DNA of 8,773 nt from Marinosulfonomonas sp. (GTDB taxonomy: Bacteria > Pseudomonadota > Alphaproteobacteria > Rhodobacterales > Rhodobacteraceae), in assembly GCA_026989405.1 (NCBI GenBank), contig JALSJL010000471.1:1-8773 (forward strand), given 5' to 3'. Position numbers and translations under genes: made by a program. Each line of letters begins with the position of its first letter. Position 1 is the stretch's first letter. A model generated the notes under the pieces. It worked only from the letters and a program-made list of their open reading frames with translations, searched no databases and was not told where the DNA came from. This document shows, piece by piece, positions 1 to 5,468 of this stretch.

Positions 1-175
1 AAAAACTGTCGACCACATGAAACTGGTTGCCGCGGGGCTGGGCGACCAGCATGCGACAACTGTTGGTTCCGAGGTCCAGAGCGGCATAAAGATCTGCCGA
101 ATCCGGACGATTTGGCGCGGGCGGCTCAACCGGTTTCGGGAACGCGCGCGCGGCCTTGCGACGCCTGGGCGTCAT
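1..175 (-). CDS. ppx: Ppx/GppA family exopolyphosphatase, N-terminal fragment
   Basis: This is the first 58 codons of a minus-strand gene that runs off the left edge. After a basic, proline-rich leader (MTPRRRKAARAFPKPVEPPA), the sequence LYAALDLGTNSCRMLVA is the phosphate-1 loop of the ASKHA fold as found in exopolyphosphatase and pppGpp phosphohydrolase (Ppx/GppA). The conserved DLGTNS and RMLVA block directly supports the family. Members remove terminal phosphate from polyphosphate or convert pppGpp to ppGpp in the cytoplasm, and the fragment cannot separate the two activities. The ATG at 175-173 is preceded on its own strand by GGAGGG at a 7-8 base spacing, which fixes the start. The gene is divergent from the C1 operon. 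The leader before the phosphate loop is longer than in many homologues. Family assignment is confident; the symbol is less so. Confidence 0.85.
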   Translation of the reverse strand, partial: MTPRRRKAARAFPKPVEPPAPNRPDSADLYAALDLGTNSCRMLVAQPRGNQFHVVDSF

Positions 176-194
176 GATCGCGCCCTCCAATGCT

Positions 195-206
195 TTGTTG
201 CAACAA
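195..206. promoter_or_regulatory. Perfect palindrome TTGTTGCAACAA, candidate operator for ppx
   Basis: TTGTTGCAACAA is a perfect 12-bp palindrome about 20 bases upstream of the ppx start codon. It sits immediately downstream of the candidate minus-strand -10 element, where the transcript would start. That placement fits a repressor site. No specific regulator can be named from the sequence. Confidence 0.35.
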
Positions 207-234
207 CATTAGGCAGTCTGCCCGATCAGGGCAA
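206..234 (-). promoter_or_regulatory. Candidate sigma-70 type promoter for ppx
   Basis: Read on the minus strand, TTGCCC (234-229) and TAATGT (211-206) are separated by exactly 17 bases, a plausible -35/-10 pair with moderate matches. Transcription would begin inside the TTGTTGCAACAA palindrome and give a leader of about 25 bases before ppx. This rests on pattern matching only. Confidence 0.3.
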
Positions 235-489
235 GCCGTGCGTGGACTGTTTTGCAAATTCCGGGCGGTGCGGACCCGAACGGTCCGATCCAACGGCATG
301 GGTCTTCCCCTGCCTCTTGCGGTTTTCATGAACTTCATGAGGATTTTGACATCAATGCGCCCTTTTGCGCCCCCCCATCGTCGGCCTACAAATGGCACAA
401 GGTCGTTCACGGCGTTTGACAGGTCGAAATCGAACGTCTGGAAAGCGGCTTCGGCTTTTACCACCGACGCAGAATGCGGGGAATCAGCA

Positions 490-792
490 ATGACCGACGT
501 CACCATCGTATACTGGCGCGATATTCCGGCTCAGGTCCTGGTCGGACGCGGGCGCCGCGCCGCAAAGGTGCAACTGAGCGAACGATTCGAACAGGCCATT
601 GACCGCGCCGCCATGAAGGCCGGCATGGCCGGAACCGATGACTACCTCGCCCAATGGCGCAGGGCAGAGCCGTTTCCCAGCGATGCCGCTGGAAGCGATC
701 AGGACGTCGCGAATGCCGAGGCTGAGCGTCTGGAAGCCGAATACGATCAGGAACGTATCAAGGCCCTCGTCGCCAACGACGGATGGGCCTGA
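490..792 (+). CDS. 'Virulence factor' family protein (PF13769-like), first gene of C1 operon
   Basis: This is a 100-residue cytoplasmic protein with no signal peptide or membrane segment. Its N-terminal half (VTIVYWRDIPAQVLVGRGRR, then KVQL.ERFEQAIDRAAMKAG and a DDYLAQWRR block) matches the conserved core of the small family annotated only as 'virulence factor', which I recall as common in alphaproteobacteria. The C-terminal third is acidic, helical and probably variable (EAERLEAEYDQERIKALVA). The ATG at 490 has GGGGA about 7 bases upstream and gives the usual family length. The same frame is open back to 190, but that extension has no ribosome site. The next gene starts 26 bases downstream, so the two are likely co-transcribed. 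The family name has no biochemical meaning here; the neighbours argue for a role in folate or corrinoid one-carbon metabolism, which is an inference. Confidence 0.85.
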   Translation: MTDVTIVYWRDIPAQVLVGRGRRAAKVQLSERFEQAIDRAAMKAGMAGTDDYLAQWRRAEPFPSDAAGSDQDVANAEAERLEAEYDQERIKALVANDGWA

Positions 793-818
793 ACCCGCGA
801 AAGATATGGGAGGCCGCA

Positions 819-1748
819 ATGGCTGTTTTACCGTTCCGCAAGCACCGCACCGCGTCGGAGACGCAAGCCGCGCCCCAGGTTGAAACCTTCCTGCGCGGAT
901 ATTCGATCGAGGTGATGCCGCGCACCGCCGAAAAGGTCGAGGATTTCCGCGCGCTTCTGCCCGAAGCGACCCGCGTCTATATCGCCCATATCGAGGGCAC
1001 CCCGATCGAGGACATGGTGGCAACCGCCAGACGGCTGGCCGGCGACGGCTTTCAGGTCATGCCGCATTTTCCGGCCCGCATCATCGCCGACCGGCGCCAG
1101 CTTCAGGACTGGATCGCGCGCTATCAGGGTGAAGCGGGCGTGACCCAGGGGCTGATTCTGGCCGGCAGCCCGAAACACCAGGTCGGCGACTTCGAGAGCT
1201 CCGTGCAACTGCTTGAAACCGGGCTGTTCGACAAGGCCGGGTTCACCCGGCTGCACGTGGCAGGCCACCCCGAGGGCAACCGCGACATCGACCCGGATGG
1301 CTCCGACCGGCGGGTCATGGACGCCTTGCGCTGGAAGCAGGACTACGCCGCGACCACGGATGCCGAAATGGCCATCGTCACACAGTTCTGCTTTGAAGCG
1401 GATCCGGTGATCCGCTGGGTTGACCGGCTGGCCGCAGAGGGCATCGCCCTGCCCGTGCATATCGGCATTGCCGGGCCGGCCAAACTGCAAACCCTGATCC
1501 GGTTCGCAATTGCCTGCGGGGTCGGACCTTCGCTGAAAGTGCTTCAGAAACGCGCCATGGACGTGACCAAACTGGTCTTGCCCTATGAGCCGAACGACGT
1601 GATAAACGCGCTGGCCCGACACAAGGCCACACATCCGGACTTCAACATCGAACAGGTCCATTTTTTCCCGCTTGGCGGCATCAAGACCGCCGCCACATGG
1701 GCCATCAACCACGGCGGCAAGGCAACCCGCCCCGCCAACGCAGCCTGA
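819..1748 (+). CDS. Methylenetetrahydrofolate reductase family protein
   Basis: A 309-residue cytoplasmic flavoenzyme-type protein of the MetF/MTHFR TIM-barrel family (PF02219-like), which interconverts 5,10-methylene-THF and 5-methyl-THF. Landmarks in order are: SIEVMPRT at residues 29-36 (Glu31 in the position of the N-terminal active-site Glu of MetF); YIAHIEGTP; AGHPEGNRD around 148-155 (compare HPE in MetF); TQFCFEAD at 188-195 (compare ITQFFF); LPVHIGIAGPAKLQTLIRFA; and VHFFPLGGIKTAATW near the end. It is clearly divergent from enterobacterial MetF. I chose the ATG at 819 because GGGAGG lies 5-6 bases upstream; an in-frame ATG at 783 overlaps the preceding gene and lacks a ribosome site. 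The next gene starts 19 bases after the stop. Beside a methyl-THF:corrinoid methyltransferase, it may run in the oxidative direction, feeding methyl groups into the THF pool; this is inferred. Confidence 0.9.
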   Translation: MAVLPFRKHRTASETQAAPQVETFLRGYSIEVMPRTAEKVEDFRALLPEATRVYIAHIEGTPIEDMVATARRLAGDGFQVMPHFPARIIADRRQLQDWIARYQGEAGVTQGLILAGSPKHQVGDFESSVQLLETGLFDKAGFTRLHVAGHPEGNRDIDPDGSDRRVMDALRWKQDYAATTDAEMAIVTQFCFEADPVIRWVDRLAAEGIALPVHIGIAGPAKLQTLIRFAIACGVGPSLKVLQKRAMDVTKLVLPYEPNDVINALARHKATHPDFNIEQVHFFPLGGIKTAATWAINHGGKATRPANAA

Positions 1749-1767
1749 CCGGCAAGGAACACCAGAC

Positions 1768-2748
1768 ATGACGCGCACCGTCCTCGAAAGCAAAACCAAG
1801 ACCGTCGTGATCGGCTTTGATGAACCGTTCTGCGTCATCGGAGAGCGGATCAACCCGACCGGCCGAAAGAAGCTCGCGGCAGAACTTGAGGCCGGCGACT
1901 TTTCCACGGTGGAAAAGGACGCCCTGCAGCAGGTTGCCTGTGGGGCGATGGTGCTGGATGTGAACGCCGGGGTCGTTTACAACTCCAACCCCAACCCGAA
2001 CGAAACCGAGCCCCCCCTGATGGGAAGGGTTATCGAGCTTGTTCAAGGTCTTGTGGACGTTCCTTTATGTATCGACAGCTCGGTTCCGGCGGCGCTGGAA
2101 CGGGGCCTGGAACTGGCCGAGGGCCGGCCGCTCCTGAACTCGGTGACGGGCGAAGAAGACCGGATGGAAGCGATCCTGCCGCTGGTCAAGAAATACAACG
2201 TGCCCGTGGTGGCGATTTCCAATGACGACACCGGCATCAGCGAAGACCCGGACGTGCGGTTCGCCGTGGCGAAGAAGATCGTCGAGCGGGCCGCCGATTT
2301 CGGCATTCCGGCGCATGACATCGTGGTGGACCCGCTGGTGATGCCCGTCGGGGCCATGGCCACGGCCGGGCGCCAGGTGTTCGCGCTGGTGCGTCGCCTG
2401 CGCGAAGAGCTGGGCGTGAACACCACATGCGGAGCCTCGAATATCAGTTTCGGGCTGCCCAATCGTCACGGCATCAACGCAGCCTTCCTGCCGATGGCAA
2501 TCGGCGCCGGCATGACCAGCGCCATCATGAACCCGGTGCGCCCGGTCGAGATGGAAGCCATCCGCGCCGCAAATTTCCTGATGGGCCATGATCCCAACGG
2601 GGCCGAGTGGATCAATTTCGCCCGTGTCCTCGAGGCGGTGAAGGAAGGCGCGGATTTTGCCGAGGCCAGCCAGGCTGCCAAGGCCGCGGGCGGCGCGCGT
2701 TCGGGCCGTTCGGGCGGACGCGCGGGCCGGCGCCGGCGCTCGGCCTGA
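1768..2748 (+). CDS. Methyltetrahydrofolate:corrinoid methyltransferase (AcsE/MeTr-like)
   Basis: A 326-residue cytoplasmic protein with the pterin-binding TIM-barrel fold (PF00809-like), which transfers a methyl group between methyl-THF and a corrinoid protein. Visible motifs are: FCVIGERINPTGR at residues 21-33; MVLDVNAG with Asp64 and Asn66; LCIDSS with Asp103; PLLNSVTGE; VVAISNDDTGI; and CGASNISFGLPNR at about 221-231. Asn225 there aligns with the catalytic pterin-contacting Asn of clostridial MeTr. The order and spacing match AcsE well. The ATG at 1768 is preceded by AAGGA with about 9 bases spacing. An earlier in-frame ATG at 1672 lies inside the reductase gene. The C-terminus carries a tail absent from AcsE: from about residue 302 it is Ala/Gly/Ser/Arg-rich and ends AGRRRRSA. 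It is the third gene of the C1 operon. No corrinoid-binding protein is encoded nearby. Confidence 0.92.
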   Translation: MTRTVLESKTKTVVIGFDEPFCVIGERINPTGRKKLAAELEAGDFSTVEKDALQQVACGAMVLDVNAGVVYNSNPNPNETEPPLMGRVIELVQGLVDVPLCIDSSVPAALERGLELAEGRPLLNSVTGEEDRMEAILPLVKKYNVPVVAISNDDTGISEDPDVRFAVAKKIVERAADFGIPAHDIVVDPLVMPVGAMATAGRQVFALVRRLREELGVNTTCGASNISFGLPNRHGINAAFLPMAIGAGMTSAIMNPVRPVEMEAIRAANFLMGHDPNGAEWINFARVLEAVKEGADFAEASQAAKAAGGARSGRSGGRAGRRRRSA

Positions 2749-2778
2749 TCCACACTTGCCCGCCCCCCCAAAGGCCGC

Positions 2779-2811
2779 TTGCCGGTCGCCGCAGCCGCCA
2801 GGCGGCGGCAA
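2779..2811 (+). terminator. Hairpin after the C1 operon, possible terminator
   Basis: TTGCCG (2779-2784) pairs with CGGCAA (2806-2811), and CCGC (2789-2792) pairs with GCGG (2802-2805) around a 9-base loop, leaving a 4-base bulge on the 5' side. It lies 31 bases beyond the methyltransferase stop. There is no T-tract after it, so termination strength is doubtful. Confidence 0.35.
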
Positions 2812-2857
2812 AACGCCCATGGTTGAACCAATGTCGCGTGCAGTCTCCCGCCGCGCG

Positions 2858-2884
2858 ATTGCCATGATCGGCCGAATTGCCATG
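2858..2884. repeat. Direct repeat ATTGCCATG x2, 18-bp period
   Basis: ATTGCCATG occurs at 2858-2866 and 2876-2884, with start positions 18 bp apart, ending 20 bases upstream of the candidate -35 element at 2905. Tandem half-sites upstream of a promoter may be an activator site. A separate palindrome, TGGTTGAACCA, lies at 2820-2830. Nothing else is evident in the 270-base gap 2749-3018 apart from the hairpin at its start and the promoter at its end. Confidence 0.3.
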
Positions 2885-2904
2885 GGTCGCGCGCAGCCCC
2901 GCTC

Positions 2905-2932
2905 TTGACAGGCTGCAAAATCACGCGAATAT
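2905..2932 (+). promoter_or_regulatory. Candidate promoter of the lipoprotein gene
   Basis: A consensus TTGACA at 2905-2910 is followed, after a 16-base spacer, by GAATAT at 2927-2932, a weak -10 match. Transcription would start near 2940, leaving a leader of about 80 bases before the ATG at 3019. The perfect -35 and sensible position support it; the -10 is poor. Confidence 0.4.
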
Positions 2933-3018
2933 CTGCACCGAACACGCGGCTTCACCATTGCCGCCACCCGGCGGCTCTTTCAGCGTTTTGTGCAGCCAGA
3001 TCAATGAGGTAATTCATC

Positions 3019-3642
3019 ATGTCCATGTCTGCCAAACTTGCGGCGGCTGCCCTGTCCGGTTTTCTGGCCCTGACCGGGTGCGGTGGCACAAATGGCTGGG
3101 AAACAAGCTATGGCGATGTCGTGCCACCCGAAGCCGCCAGCAACTGGCGCATCAACAGCGTCGAGGTCATCGTTCCCGAGACGCTCACGGTTTCGGAAGA
3201 AAACTCATATGCCCCGGACGCAGACATCGTCTGGCGCGGCGACCCGCCGGGCGACCGCCATGCCCAGGTCGATGAAATCCTGACCGAAGCGGTGAAGAAG
3301 GGGGCGACGGGGCTGAAAGGTTCTCAGCCGGTCAATCTGGTGATCGAGGTTGTCACCTTTCATGCGGTCACCGAAAAGACCCGCTACGGCCTGGAAAACG
3401 CGGGCGTTCACAACATCACCTTCACGGCACAGGTTGTCGACGCCCGCACCGGCGCCCCGCTGACACCGAAAGACACAATCAGGGCCGACCTGATCGCCTT
3501 TTCAGGCGACGAAGCGCTGGCCGCGGAAGCGCGCGGCGAAACCCAGCGCAAGCGCATTGTGAACCACGTCGCCAATGTCATCGCGGGCTGGCTGGGGGTC
3601 GGATCTGACGTGCGGGGCAGTTTCATGCGCGCCGGCCGGTAA
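3019..3642 (+). CDS. DUF6778-like lipoprotein of unknown function
   Basis: A 207-residue exported lipoprotein. Residues 1-20 form a lipoprotein signal peptide ending in the lipobox LTG-Cys21, so the mature protein would be lipid-anchored. The core contains LTVSEENSYAPDADIVWRGDPPGDRHAQV, then VNLVIEVVTFHAVTEKTRYG, then GVHNITFTAQVVDARTG, and finally a helical end (ETQRKRIVNHVANVI). This pattern, with the WRGDPPGDR and FHAVTEKTRY blocks, is what I recall for the DUF6778 lipoproteins of Rhodobacteraceae; no function is known to me. GAGG lies about 9 bases before the ATG at 3019. A second in-frame ATG six bases later is possible but is further from the ribosome site. It appears to be a single-gene unit, with its own promoter and a terminator downstream, and shows no functional link to the C1 genes. 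Confidence 0.85.
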   Translation: MSMSAKLAAAALSGFLALTGCGGTNGWETSYGDVVPPEAASNWRINSVEVIVPETLTVSEENSYAPDADIVWRGDPPGDRHAQVDEILTEAVKKGATGLKGSQPVNLVIEVVTFHAVTEKTRYGLENAGVHNITFTAQVVDARTGAPLTPKDTIRADLIAFSGDEALAAEARGETQRKRIVNHVANVIAGWLGVGSDVRGSFMRAGR

Positions 3643-3653
3643 CGCAGCGCGAA

Positions 3654-3682
3654 AACGGCCCCCAGAAAACCGAGGGGCCGTT
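3654..3682. terminator. Bidirectional hairpin terminator between convergent genes
   Basis: AACGGCCCC (3654-3662) and GGGGCCGTT (3674-3682) form a perfect 9-bp stem around an 11-base loop. It lies 12 bases after the lipoprotein stop and 40 bases past the end of the opposing cytochrome gene. On the minus strand the stem runs into TTTTC, a better intrinsic-terminator tail than the TT on the plus strand. It can plausibly end transcripts from both sides. Confidence 0.75.
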
Positions 3683-3721
3683 CCGGTCGTGGTCCCGGCG
3701 GTGTCGAGCGCCGGAAAGAGC

Positions 3722-4273
3722 TTACTTCATCATCATCGCGCCAATGGCATCGGTGGTGAAGATATAGTCGTCTTCATTCGAATGGCAGGCGATACACCCC
3801 TTGTCCGCCCCCTTGGCAACCCGGCCCGCCAGCGCCATGCCTTTGGGGTTCTTGTCAAGCGAACCATCCTTCAGATACTTGACCCAGAACCAGTTCTGGT
3901 TGTCGGCGTCATAGCCATCTTCACGCTGGAACATCACCGTGATCGCGCCCAGATGCTTGCCGGGATCGGCCAGAATTTGGTCTGCTTCGACGCCTTCCGG
4001 CCCATAGTTGCGCTTCACGATCAGCGTGCCGGTGTGGCCGTCAACGGTGGCGCTGGAATAAAACGTCTCAAGCATCTTGCCATGCGGGGGCGTGCCGTCA
4101 TAGGGCGATGACATGATCGCGTGATCACCCACGAGGCGCGCGCTTTCCATCACATCCCACAACAGCTTGGCATAGGCCATGTCGTCGTCGGTTCCGAACT
4201 GCATGTCCTGTGCGCTCAAAGGCGCTGTCATCATTGTCAGGGCAATTGCGCTGCCCGCCAGAAATTTTTTCAT
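3722..4273 (-). CDS. Cytochrome P460 family monoheme c-type protein
   Basis: A 183-residue exported protein. Residues 1-21 are a Sec signal peptide (MKKFLAGSAIALTMMTAPLSA, cut before Gln22). One c-type heme site, Cys160-Ile-Ala-Cys-His164, lies near the C-terminus, followed by DDYIFT. This late CxxCH followed by a D-Y/F-V/I-F-T block, plus TLIVKRNYGP and LGAITVMF...QNWFWVKY in the middle, is the architecture of the cytochrome P460 / cytochrome c'-beta family (PF16694-like). Characterised members bind or oxidise small nitrogen compounds such as NO or hydroxylamine. Catalysis in P460 needs a lysine-heme crosslink, which cannot be judged here; many homologues lack it. The ATG at 4273 has GGAG 7 bases upstream; the open frame extends to 4342 without a ribosome site. 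The gene is divergent from the cytochrome c at 4438 and convergent with the lipoprotein gene. Confidence 0.85.
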   Translation of the reverse strand: MKKFLAGSAIALTMMTAPLSAQDMQFGTDDDMAYAKLLWDVMESARLVGDHAIMSSPYDGTPPHGKMLETFYSSATVDGHTGTLIVKRNYGPEGVEADQILADPGKHLGAITVMFQREDGYDADNQNWFWVKYLKDGSLDKNPKGMALAGRVAKGADKGCIACHSNEDDYIFTTDAIGAMMMK

Positions 4274-4329
4274 GATTATTCTCCACTGTCGGTTTGGGCC
4301 GTAGGGAAGACCTATCGAAAATGCGGGTC

Positions 4330-4346
4330 GGATGCACATCACATCC
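4330..4346. promoter_or_regulatory. Inverted repeat GGATG-N7-CATCC, candidate operator
   Basis: GGATG (4330-4334) and CATCC (4342-4346) form an inverted repeat with a 7-base spacer in the 164-base region between the two divergent cytochrome genes. It adjoins the candidate plus-strand -35 at 4349, so a bound regulator could control one or both genes. No match to a known operator, including the FNR box, was recognised. Confidence 0.3.
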
Positions 4347-4348
4347 AG

Positions 4349-4376
4349 TTAACATTCTAGTGATCAGCCGTGTAAG
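4349..4376 (+). promoter_or_regulatory. Candidate promoter of the cytochrome c gene
   Basis: TTAACA (4349-4354; 5 of 6 consensus bases) and TGTAAG (4371-4376; 4 of 6) are separated by 16 bases. Transcription would begin near 4383, about 55 bases before the ATG at 4438. I did not find an equally good pair for the divergent P460 gene. Confidence 0.4.
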
Positions 4377-4437
4377 GGATTGATTGGACAAGGGCGAAAT
4401 AATGCGGACCCATGGGCCAAAAGATCAGGAGGTCCCC

Positions 4438-5124
4438 ATGTTCAGAACCCTTGCGACAGCCGCCTTGATGGCGCTGGTTGCGGCCTCGGCACAGGCGCAA
4501 TCGGTTCAAAACGGCGAAAAGGTTTTCAAGAAATGCAAGGCCTGCCACAAGATCGGCGATACGGCGGCCAACAGCGTCGGGCCGGTTCTGACCGGCGTCG
4601 TGGGGCGCGTGGCCGGCAGCTATCCCGGCTACAAATACTCAAGCGACATGCGGGCGGCAGGCGAGAGCGGGCTGACCTGGGACGCATCGACGATCTTCGA
4701 CTATCTCGCCGATCCGACCCGGTATCTGCGCCGGGTCCTGGATGATCCGAATGCCAAGGCAAAAATGCGCTTCAAGTTGAAAAGCGAACAGGACCGGCGC
4801 GCCGTCATCGAGTATCTGGCGTCGTTTTCGACGGCGGCCAATGAGACGACCGTGGCGCAGAATGTCTTTTGCGTGGTCAATGCCTCGGACCGGGCACATT
4901 TCTTTGCCATCGAAACCCGGGAAGGCGACCGTCAGTTTGGCCCGCTCGAGCCGGGCGCACGGTTGTGTTCAGCCGAAACCGCCGCCAGCGACGGCGTGGT
5001 GAGCGTGTTTGAAAGCGAAGACGGTTTTGAAGGCTGCTCGCGCATCGTGGCCGTCGGCGTGGCGGAAGAAATGAAGGAATACGCTGAATTCGACCGCTGC
5101 CTCTGGAGCTCGAACGAAGGATAG
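4438..5124 (+). CDS. Class I cytochrome c with extra C-terminal four-Cys domain
   Basis: A 228-residue exported protein. Signal peptide residues 1-20 (ending SAQA) precede a cytochrome c2-like domain: GEKVFKKCKACHK with heme ligands Cys33, Cys36 and His37; then VGPVLTGVVGR; YPGYKYSSDM; and AKMRFKLK with Met110 as the likely sixth iron ligand. The helix DRRAVIEYLASFS ends a domain of normal size by about residue 131. The remaining ~95 residues form an added module with four cysteines (145, 177, 200, 221) in the contexts VFCVVN, RLCSAE, GCSRI and RCLWSS; in the periplasm these would suit two disulfides. I do not recognise a function for it. The start is unambiguous, with a perfect AGGAGG 5 bases before the ATG at 4438; an in-frame ATG at 4402 has none. 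The cytochrome domain is an electron carrier, but its redox partners are not evident. Confidence 0.9.
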   Translation: MFRTLATAALMALVAASAQAQSVQNGEKVFKKCKACHKIGDTAANSVGPVLTGVVGRVAGSYPGYKYSSDMRAAGESGLTWDASTIFDYLADPTRYLRRVLDDPNAKAKMRFKLKSEQDRRAVIEYLASFSTAANETTVAQNVFCVVNASDRAHFFAIETREGDRQFGPLEPGARLCSAETAASDGVVSVFESEDGFEGCSRIVAVGVAEEMKEYAEFDRCLWSSNEG

Positions 5125-5161
5125 GCGTGCGCCGCATCCGGCCCAGCCACAAAAACCAGGT

Positions 5162-5209
5162 TGCCTGATACCCGCAGGCAGGCGCATTCTGACCGGGCTT
5201 TCGCCCCGG
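5162..5209 (+). terminator. Two hairpins after the cytochrome c gene
   Basis: TGCCTG (5162-5167) pairs perfectly with CAGGCA (5175-5180) around a 7-base loop, 37 bases after the stop. A second small stem, GGGC (5195-5198) with GCCC (5203-5206) around TTTC, can extend through CC/GG with one bulged C. Neither is followed by a T-tract, so these are weak terminator candidates. Confidence 0.3.
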
Positions 5210-5220
5210 GGCGGCCGACA

Positions 5221-5377
5221 TTGACGCAGCACGCTCGCCCCCCCCCCGGCGCCCGAGGATGCTCTCCTGGGCGGCCAAACCTGGCTGCAAGGCTTCATCG
5301 TGGCGATCCTGATCGCGGTTTCGCCAGTTCCGGTTCTGGTCTCGATGCCTGGCACCGGCCTGTCTGCCGCAAATTGA
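5221..5377 (+). pseudogene. Possible small membrane-protein frame broken at a C10 tract
   Basis: Upstream of the corrinoid activator, the frame ending at TGA 5375-5377 encodes a strongly hydrophobic stretch with the look of a membrane helix (GFIVAILIAVSPVPVLV, then SMPGTGLSAAN-stop). In the sequence as given, it has no start codon: an in-frame TGA lies at 5222-5224. A run of ten Cs at 5238-5247 separates it from a neighbouring frame beginning with a possible TTG at 5221. If the tract had nine Cs, a ~51-residue peptide (MTQHARPPPAPEDALLGG..., then the helix) would be continuous. It could be a frameshifted small gene, a sequencing error in the homopolymer, or chance. The rest of the 344-base gap 5125-5468 holds the hairpins at 5162-5209, a short inverted repeat near 5400-5420 and no clear promoter. 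Confidence 0.25.
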
Positions 5378-5468
5378 CGCCCTGGGCACATGTTTCGCCG
5401 CGGCGGGACTTTCGCCGCCTGCACAATGCGTTATGGTCGCGGCAAACGGGAAAACGCGGACAGGTTTG

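Larger units (their letters stand above)
176..489. other. Divergent intergenic region between ppx and the C1 operon
   Basis: This 314-base region has no convincing gene. Long open frames run through it on both strands, but they lack ribosome binding sites or recognisable protein sequence, and one is only an upstream extension of the frame of the gene at 490. It must hold promoters for both directions. On the plus strand, TTGACA occurs at 346-351 and at 416-421, but neither has a good -10 element at 16-18 bases, so the operon promoter is not resolved. TGCCC-GATCA-GGGCA (219-233) is an inverted repeat lying within the candidate ppx promoter. Confidence 0.6.

Noticed and set aside
190..489. 100-codon upstream extension of the 490-792 gene
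   Set aside because: It is open, but it has no ribosome binding site at 190, does not resemble the family, and would occupy the whole divergent promoter region.
828..1907. Long minus-strand open frame opposite the reductase gene
   Set aside because: It is the antisense of a clearly homologous gene; its composition is typical of GC-rich shadow frames and no motif is recognisable. The same applies to 5295-6596 and 2065-2967 on the minus strand.
4378..4395. FNR-type box (TTGAT-N4-ATCAA) at TTGATTGGACAAG
   Set aside because: The second half-site does not match at the required spacing.
5125..5468. Cobalamin riboswitch upstream of the corrinoid activator
   Set aside because: A minus-strand CCAGGAGAGC near 5258-5273 loosely resembles the B12-box neighbourhood, but it is on the wrong strand and the other conserved blocks are missing.
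5433..5468. Earlier ATG start for the corrinoid activator
   Set aside because: It has no ribosome site, and the added 12 residues precede the conserved ferredoxin start; ATG 5469 is preferred, though its own ribosome site is weak.
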